This document shows positions 59,443 to 64,000 of a stretch of DNA of 64,000 nt, in pieces. The position numbers and the translations under genes are program-made. This DNA is from Saccharothrix luteola (lineage in GTDB: Bacteria > Actinomycetota > Actinomycetes > Mycobacteriales > Pseudonocardiaceae): the NCBI RefSeq assembly GCF_020859565.1, contig NZ_JAJHUO010000045.1:20657-84656 (forward strand), written 5' to 3'. A model generated the notes under the pieces. That model had not been told where the DNA came from. It did no database searches and saw only the letters and a program-made list of their open reading frames with translations. The stretch's first letter is position 1. Every line of letters begins with the position of its first letter.

Positions 59443-60357
59443 GTGGTGGGCATGGACGGCGAAGCGGTCTTCCCGATCGGTGAGCTGGCTCGGCGGACCG
59501 GGTTGACGGTCAAGGCGATCCGGTTCTACTCCGACGAGGGGATCGTGCCGCCGACCGGTCGCAGCCCGGCCGGTTACCGGCTCTACGACCACGACGCCGT
59601 GGCACGCCTGGACCTCCTGCGGACGTTGCGCGAGCTGGGGCTCGACCTGCCGACGATCCGGCGGGTCCTGGACCGGGAGCTCACGCTGGCCGAGGTGGCG
59701 GCGGCGCACGCGGAGGCGCTGGCGGCGAGGATCGGCGTGCTCCGGCTGCGCCGGGCGGTGCTGACGGTCGTGGCGGAGCGCGGTGCCGGCCCCGAGGAGA
59801 TGAGTCTCATGCACAACTTGGCCAAGCTTTCCGAAGACGGGCGCCGGCAGCTCGTCGACGACTTCCTCGACCGCGCGTTCGGCGACCTGGCGGACGACCC
59901 GGCGCTCGCGGGCGTCATGCGGTCCATGACGCCGGAGTTGCCCGAGCAGCCGGATGTCGCGCAGGTCGAGGCCTGGGTGGAGCTGGCGCGGCTCGCGCAG
60001 GACCCGGACTTCCAGGCGTGCGTGCGGCGGCTGGTCGAGCACCACGTCCTGGTGCGCGAGGGCCTGCGCCCCCATCCGGCGGCGGTGGTCCGCGACGCGG
60101 TCGGTCCGGCGTTGGCCGCCGGGGTCGAGCCGACGTCGGCCGAGGCCGGTCGGGTCGTCGCCGAGGTCCTGGCCCGGGTGCCGCACGTGCCGGTCGACCG
60201 GTTGACGGCGTTGCTGGAGACCGCGAACGACCCCCGCCGCGAGCGGTACCTGCGGCTGCTGGCCGTGGTCAACGGGTGGCGGGCGCCGGAGAGCGCGGCG
60301 CCCGCGTTCGACTGGTTCCTCCGCGCCCTGGGTCACGAGGCGGTCCGCGTCGGGTGA
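59443..60357 (+). CDS. MerR family regulator with long effector domain
   Basis: A 304-residue regulator. The winged helix (FPIGELARRTGLTVKAIRFY, then SDEGIVPPTGRSPAGYRLYD) is followed by the coiled coil, and a long helical C-terminal domain of about 180 residues (LVDDFLDRAFGDLADDPALA, WVELARLAQDPDFQACVRRL). This domain resembles the ligand-binding tails of drug-sensing MerR proteins such as TipA in position, though not visibly in motif. The start is the GTG at 59443 or the ATG at 59452. The effector is unknown. Confidence 0.86.
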   Translation: MVGMDGEAVFPIGELARRTGLTVKAIRFYSDEGIVPPTGRSPAGYRLYDHDAVARLDLLRTLRELGLDLPTIRRVLDRELTLAEVAAAHAEALAARIGVLRLRRAVLTVVAERGAGPEEMSLMHNLAKLSEDGRRQLVDDFLDRAFGDLADDPALAGVMRSMTPELPEQPDVAQVEAWVELARLAQDPDFQACVRRLVEHHVLVREGLRPHPAAVVRDAVGPALAAGVEPTSAEAGRVVAEVLARVPHVPVDRLTALLETANDPRRERYLRLLAVVNGWRAPESAAPAFDWFLRALGHEAVRVG

Positions 60358-60391
60358 GGTGGTTGTGCGCGTCGCGCGGCTGCGGTAGGAG

Positions 60392-60406
60392 TTGACATCA
60401 GTGTCA
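60392..60406 (+). promoter_or_regulatory. MerR-type promoter/operator of the second MerR gene
   Basis: TTGACATCAGTGTCA holds TGACA and TGTCA half-sites with a 4-base centre and includes the -35 TTGACA. It lies 24 bases before the MerR ATG at 60431. Confidence 0.6.
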
Positions 60407-60430
60407 GGTTCGAGTCGCGCGGGGTGTGGC

Positions 60431-60793
60431 ATGCGGATCGGTGAGCTGGCCGGGCGCACGGGGGTGAGCGTGCGCTCGTTGCGGTACTACGAGCAGCAGG
60501 GGCTGTTGACGTCCGACCGCACCACCGGCGGCCACCGCGAGTACCCCGACCGCGCGGTCGACCGGGTCATCCGCATCCAGGAGCTGTTCGCCGCCGGGTT
60601 GAGCAGCAAGAAGATCGCGCTGATGCTGCCGTGCATGCGGGACGCGGACGGCGGGCCGTCCGAGATCGCCACGCCACGACTGGTGGGCGACCTCACCGCC
60701 GAACGCGACCGCATCGACCGGATGATCGGCGAGCTGGTGCGGTCGCGGGACGTGCTGGACGAGGTGATCGACGCGGCGTCGGGACGGCACTGA
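60431..60793 (+). CDS. MerR family transcriptional regulator
   Basis: A compact 120-residue MerR: MRIGELAGRTGVSVRSLRYY, EQQGLLTSDRTTGGHREYPD, then the dimerisation coiled coil (LTAERDRIDRMIGELVRSRD). One Cys (LPCMRDADG) lies where metal- or redox-responsive members have ligands, but the second Cys is absent. The start at 60431 is preceded by GGGGTG. It may regulate a distant gene; no typical target is adjacent. Confidence 0.88.
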   Translation: MRIGELAGRTGVSVRSLRYYEQQGLLTSDRTTGGHREYPDRAVDRVIRIQELFAAGLSSKKIALMLPCMRDADGGPSEIATPRLVGDLTAERDRIDRMIGELVRSRDVLDEVIDAASGRH

Positions 60794-60826
60794 CGACTAC
60801 GCCGCCTGGGCCGCGTCGATTCGCGG

Positions 60827-61025
60827 GTGGTCTGGACGGCGACCAGCGGCAGGACGACCAACAAGCAGTTGGCCGAGCGGTTGGGCCGCGACCCCGGGAC
60901 CGTGCTGCACCACGTGCGGCAGCCGCATCGGCGCCGTGCTGGACGAGTACGTGGCCACCGACGGCGAACGCCGCCACCTGCCGCTGCACGGCGGGATCGT
61001 GGTCGTGCACCGGTTGGAGGAGTAG
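60827..61025 (+). pseudogene. Decayed ArsR-like regulator
   Basis: A broken remnant. In one frame the text SGRTTNKQLAERLGRDPGTV with LHHVR is a winged-helix recognition region of the ArsR type. After a short frameshift, the other frame reads IGAVLDEYVATDGERRHLPL and ends with VVVHRLEE and a stop at 61023-61025. The N-terminus and about 100 middle residues of such regulators are missing. The piece is internally deleted and non-functional. Confidence 0.55.
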
Positions 61026-61028
61026 CGC

Positions 61029-63401
61029 TCAGGGGTAGCGCTCCGAGAGGCCGAACTCGTCCCACCAGGCTCGGGCCCGCTCGATCTCGCCCAGGGCGAT
61101 CAGGACGCCGACCAGGTGCACGACCGTGGCCGACGTCCGCGGGTGGCTCTCGCCCAGCACTCGCCGCATGCGTGCGACCGAGTCCTCGTACAACTCGCGA
61201 GCGCGCTCGAACTCGCGCAGTGTGTACAACTCGCTCGCCAGGTTGACCGCGGATTCGAGCGTACTGGGGTGGTCGTCGCCCAGGAGACCGCGCAGGCGCG
61301 CAAGGGTTTCCTCGTGCAGCGCCAGGCCTGCCTCCACCTCCCCCGTCGCGGTGAGGAAGCCCGCGAGGTTGGCCGCCGCGGCCAGCGTGCCGAAGTCGTC
61401 CTCGCCCTGCACCCGCTTCCGCCGCCCCAGCACCTCCTCCCCCAGCTCACGCGCGTGCTCGACCTCGCCCATCGACCACGACGTGGCGGCGAGGTCGTTG
61501 AGGAACGTGAGGGTCTGCGGGTGGTCCTCGCCGAGCACGACCCTGCTGCGGGCCAGCGCGGCCTCCTGGAGCTCGCGGGCACGTCGGTGCTCACCCAGGT
61601 CGAAGGCGCAGGCGGCGAGGTTGCCGACCGCCGCCAGGGTCACCTGGTCGTCGTCGCCGTACGCCGAGCGCGCGATCCGGTGGGTGCGTTCGAAGAGGGG
61701 TAGCGCCCGGCGGGCCTCGCCCTGGCCGCGCAGGTACACCGCCGCCTGCCACACCAGCCGCATCGTCCGGCCGGTCGCCACGCCGAGGTCACGGGCGGGG
61801 CCCACGACGACCAGCACGTGCGACAGGAGTTGCCGCCAGGCGGGCCACACCGACGGATCGTCCGCCGACTTCGCCGGCACGGCCTCGTACACGACCTGGA
61901 ACGCGGCGGTGGCCAGGCCCGGCTCCGCCCGGGCGCGCAGCAACGCGGCCGGCACCCGGTGCAGGTGCACGCTGTCGGGGCTCACCCGGGCCATGGCCCG
62001 ACGGCGGATGGTGGCCAGCGTGGCGGCGAGCGCCAGCGGGTCGGCGGCGACGGACGCCAGCGGGTCGGGCAGGACTTCGTGGTGGTCGGCGATCAGCGTC
62101 GACGGCACCGGTTCGGGCGCCAGCCAGGCGATCAGCGCGAGCAGTTGGAGCGCGGCCGGGTCGTCGGCGGCGAGGCGGTCGAGCGCCACCGTCCACGAGG
62201 CGGGCGTGGAGGCTCGGCCTTGGGCGAGGAGGTCGTGGGCGCGCTCGGCGAGCAGGTCCAGGTAGGTCTCGGCGGTGAGGGTGGTGTCGGCCAGCAGCGC
62301 GGCGGCCTGGTCGACGGCCAGGGGCAGGTCGCCCAACGCCTCCGCGATCCGGTCCGCGTCCGGCCCGGTCAGCCTGGGCGCGCGGTCGCGGAGCAGGCGG
62401 ACCGACTCGGCCCTGGTGAACTCGGCGACGCCGAGCGGGTGCGCGATGTCGGTCCAGTCGGGGTTGCGGGAGGTGATGACGACGTGGCCGGGACCGGTGG
62501 GCAGGTGCTCCGTGAGCGCGGCGGGGTCTTCGGCGTTGTCGAAGACGATCAGCCACCGGTCGCGGGTGCGGAGCTCGCCCAGCAGGCGGGCCACCGCGAC
62601 GGCCGCGGTGTCGGCGCCGTCGGCCAGGCGCAGGGCCCTGGCCAGTTCGGCTAATCGGTCCGGGATCAGCTCCGGCGCGCCGGACGGCACCCACCAGGCG
62701 ATGTCGTACTCGTCGGCGTGCCGGTGGGCGTATTCCAGAGCCGCGGTGGTCTTCCCGACGCCACCCATGCCGTGCACGGCCTGGACCACAGCGGGCGTCC
62801 TCGACGACAGCGCGGCGCGGAGGTCGTCCAGCAGTCGCTCCCGGCCGGTGAAGCGGGCCAGGCGCGCGGGGACGCTCCAGACGCGGGGGGATCGGCCCCG
62901 CGGGCGGCGCAGCTCGGTCAACGCTTGGTAGACGGCGGTTTCCGCCTCCGCCGGTGACGAGACCGCGGCCGCGGTGACGCCGCTGTCGCGCAGGCGTTCG
63001 CGGAAACCCTCCTGGCGCGCGCCGTGCCGCGGGTCGCGGAACAGTCCGGCCGGGCCTTCCGCGTCCTCGTCCAGCAGGAAGACCAGGCGGGGCAGTCCCG
63101 CGTCACCCGCGGCCTCGTACTCCAGCTCGGTGTACGACAGCTCCGGCCGGCCGCGCACCGGCGAGCCGTAGCGGAAACCCGCCAGCAGCACGTAGACGTC
63201 CGCGGCGGCCACCGCGTCGCGGCACACCTGCTCCGGCTGCTCGTCCCGGGCGGCGAAGTAGCGCATGTCCGCCACGACGTCGCCGGCCCGGGTGATCGCG
63301 GATTCGATCGCGTCCACGAACGACGTGCCCGCCGGGTAGCGGCGCAGCTCGGAGGTGTGGCTGATGAACACCCTGCGCGGCGCCCCGGCGTCGTCCGGCA
63401 T
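61029..63401 (-). CDS. STAND NTPase: DUF4062-like, NB-ARC, TPR
   Basis: A 790-residue cytoplasmic protein. Residues about 9-100 are DUF4062-like, a TIR-related fold (RVFISHTSELRRYPAGTSFV, VYVLLAGFRYGSPVRGRPEL then SYTELEYEAA). The NB-ARC ATPase at about 180-450 has Walker A GMGGVGKTT (211-219), Walker B WLIVFDNAED and the GxP-like LGDLPLAVDQAA. From about 560 to the end are some six tetratricopeptide repeats (ALPLFERTHRIARSAYGDDD, ARELQEAALARSRVVLGEDH, RARELYEDSVARMRRVLGES). The plan of effector-like N-terminus, switch ATPase and sensor repeats matches STAND proteins of defence or signalling. Its start is 18 bases after the ABC permease stop. Confidence 0.87.
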   Translation of the reverse strand: MPDDAGAPRRVFISHTSELRRYPAGTSFVDAIESAITRAGDVVADMRYFAARDEQPEQVCRDAVAAADVYVLLAGFRYGSPVRGRPELSYTELEYEAAGDAGLPRLVFLLDEDAEGPAGLFRDPRHGARQEGFRERLRDSGVTAAAVSSPAEAETAVYQALTELRRPRGRSPRVWSVPARLARFTGRERLLDDLRAALSSRTPAVVQAVHGMGGVGKTTAALEYAHRHADEYDIAWWVPSGAPELIPDRLAELARALRLADGADTAAVAVARLLGELRTRDRWLIVFDNAEDPAALTEHLPTGPGHVVITSRNPDWTDIAHPLGVAEFTRAESVRLLRDRAPRLTGPDADRIAEALGDLPLAVDQAAALLADTTLTAETYLDLLAERAHDLLAQGRASTPASWTVALDRLAADDPAALQLLALIAWLAPEPVPSTLIADHHEVLPDPLASVAADPLALAATLATIRRRAMARVSPDSVHLHRVPAALLRARAEPGLATAAFQVVYEAVPAKSADDPSVWPAWRQLLSHVLVVVGPARDLGVATGRTMRLVWQAAVYLRGQGEARRALPLFERTHRIARSAYGDDDQVTLAAVGNLAACAFDLGEHRRARELQEAALARSRVVLGEDHPQTLTFLNDLAATSWSMGEVEHARELGEEVLGRRKRVQGEDDFGTLAAAANLAGFLTATGEVEAGLALHEETLARLRGLLGDDHPSTLESAVNLASELYTLREFERARELYEDSVARMRRVLGESHPRTSATVVHLVGVLIALGEIERARAWWDEFGLSERYP

Positions 63402-63419
63402 GGGGCGATGCTAACCGCC

Positions 63420-63944
63420 TCAGTCGTTGACGCGCCGCCGGAAGAGGGCGTTGGCCACGACGAACGAGGCCACCAGCAGGCCGACCGACCACGCCGTGGC
63501 GACCCACCCCTGGTCGCCGATCGGGGTGCCGGTGAGCAGGCCGCGCACGGTCTCGATGATCGGCGTGATCGGCTGGTGCTCGCTGATGCCCCGCAAGAAC
63601 GCGGGCATGGTGTGCGTCGGCACGAACGCGCTGCTCAGGTACGGCAGGAACAGCATGAGGAAGCTCAACGTGCTGGCCGACTCGACCGACTTCGCCACCG
63701 AGCCCAACCCCGCCGCCAGCCACGACAGCGCCAGCACGTAGAGCAGGAGCAGCCCGACCGCGGCGACCCACTCCAGCGGTGACGCGGACGGGCGGAAGCC
63801 CATCGCGATCGCCGCGCCGACCACGATCGTGGTGGACAGCGCGTTGCGGGCGATGCTGGCCGTGACGTGCCCGGTCAGCACGGCGGAGCTGCGGATCGGC
63901 ATGGAGCGCAGGCGGTCGATCATGCCGCCGTTCATGTCGTGGGG
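63420..63944 (-). CDS. ABC-2 type transporter permease, C-terminal part (truncated by contig end)
   Basis: The frame is readable up to about 63944 (HDMNGGMIDRLRSMPI), the cytoplasmic segment typical of DrrB-like ABC-2 permeases. Helices follow (SIARNALSTTIVVGAAIAMG, VAAVGLLLLYVLALSWLAAG, LSFLMLFLPYLSSAFVPTHT, WSVGLLVASFVVANALF), and the end is RRRVND. About 75-90 N-terminal residues are missing because the sequence breaks down there. Its ATPase partner would lie beyond the window. It probably exports a drug or lipid-like molecule. Confidence 0.85.
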   Translation of the reverse strand, partial: PHDMNGGMIDRLRSMPIRSSAVLTGHVTASIARNALSTTIVVGAAIAMGFRPSASPLEWVAAVGLLLLYVLALSWLAAGLGSVAKSVESASTLSFLMLFLPYLSSAFVPTHTMPAFLRGISEHQPITPIIETVRGLLTGTPIGDQGWVATAWSVGLLVASFVVANALFRRRVND

Positions 63945-64000
63945 CCCCCCCCCCCCGGGGGGCGGCGCCCCCCGCCCCGGGGCGCGCCCCCAGCGGGCGG
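63945..64000. other. Low-quality contig end
   Basis: C12, G6 and further runs of C and G replace the expected permease coding sequence from about 63945. The abrupt switch inside a conserved gene marks an assembly or sequencing artefact, not biology. Confidence 0.75.

Noticed and set aside
1..64000. CRISPR arrays, prophage, insertion sequences
   Set aside because: No regularly spaced repeats, transposase, integrase or phage structural genes were recognised in any frame.

Overview
The window is high-GC actinobacterial DNA, most likely from the family Pseudonocardiaceae (Saccharothrix/Lentzea/Actinosynnema type). The inference rests on strong G/C third-position bias, GTG and TTG starts, near-leaderless promoters, and a housekeeping block in the order known from Mycobacterium tuberculosis Rv1292-Rv1312 (argS, lysA, hom, thrC, thrB, rho, rpmE, prfA, prmC, sua5, wecA, atpI-like, atpB-E-F-H-A-G-D-C, DUF2550). 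The right end is a broken contig end (G/C homopolymers from about 63941).

Region 1 (1-28.8 kb) is this core block, all on the minus strand. It runs from argS at 28.8 kb through lysine/threonine synthesis, rho, translation termination and ribosomal protein L31, cell-envelope WecA and the complete F1Fo ATP synthase to a DUF2550 membrane protein at 0.65 kb. Compared with the mycobacterial order it carries extra genes: a dihydrolipoamide-dehydrogenase-like flavoprotein, a BAAT/dienelactone-type hydrolase, and two small membrane proteins. At 1.5-3.6 kb sits an aromatic-acid MFS transporter, frameshifted by one base in a G7 run, with a divergent IclR regulator. The window opens with the C-terminal end of a PKD-domain secreted protein.

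Region 2 (28.9-44 kb) is mixed. It holds a DUF3105/DUF305 pair, a secreted Ig-like repeat protein, a lower-GC choice-of-anchor-K-like gene bracketed by two similar 48-bp direct repeats, a long acyl-CoA dehydrogenase, a ROK regulator divergent from a secreted GH92 alpha-mannosidase, a cation diffusion facilitator, an EphD-like hydrolase-SDR fusion, and a tRNA-Arg(CCG).

Region 3 (44-55 kb) is centred on extracellular polysaccharide breakdown. A secreted GH51 arabinofuranosidase and a GH43 enzyme form an operon with two LacI-type operators upstream. Also present are an XRE/MmyB regulator divergent from an NAD(P)H:quinone oxidoreductase, and a secreted PL7 alginate lyase with a discoidin-like domain. 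With GH92, this makes three glycan-degrading loci that share accessory domains.

Region 4 (55-64 kb) is regulator-rich. It holds a SRPBCC-ArsR pair with twin 20-bp operators, an MFS drug transporter with a VOC protein, a DUF4386 protein divergent from a TetR regulator over a shared AT-rich element, two MerR regulators each with its own dyad, and a decayed ArsR-like pseudogene. It ends with a STAND NTPase (DUF4062-like, NB-ARC, TPR) directly downstream of an ABC-2 permease cut by the contig end. The STAND protein is the best candidate for an undescribed immune or signalling system.
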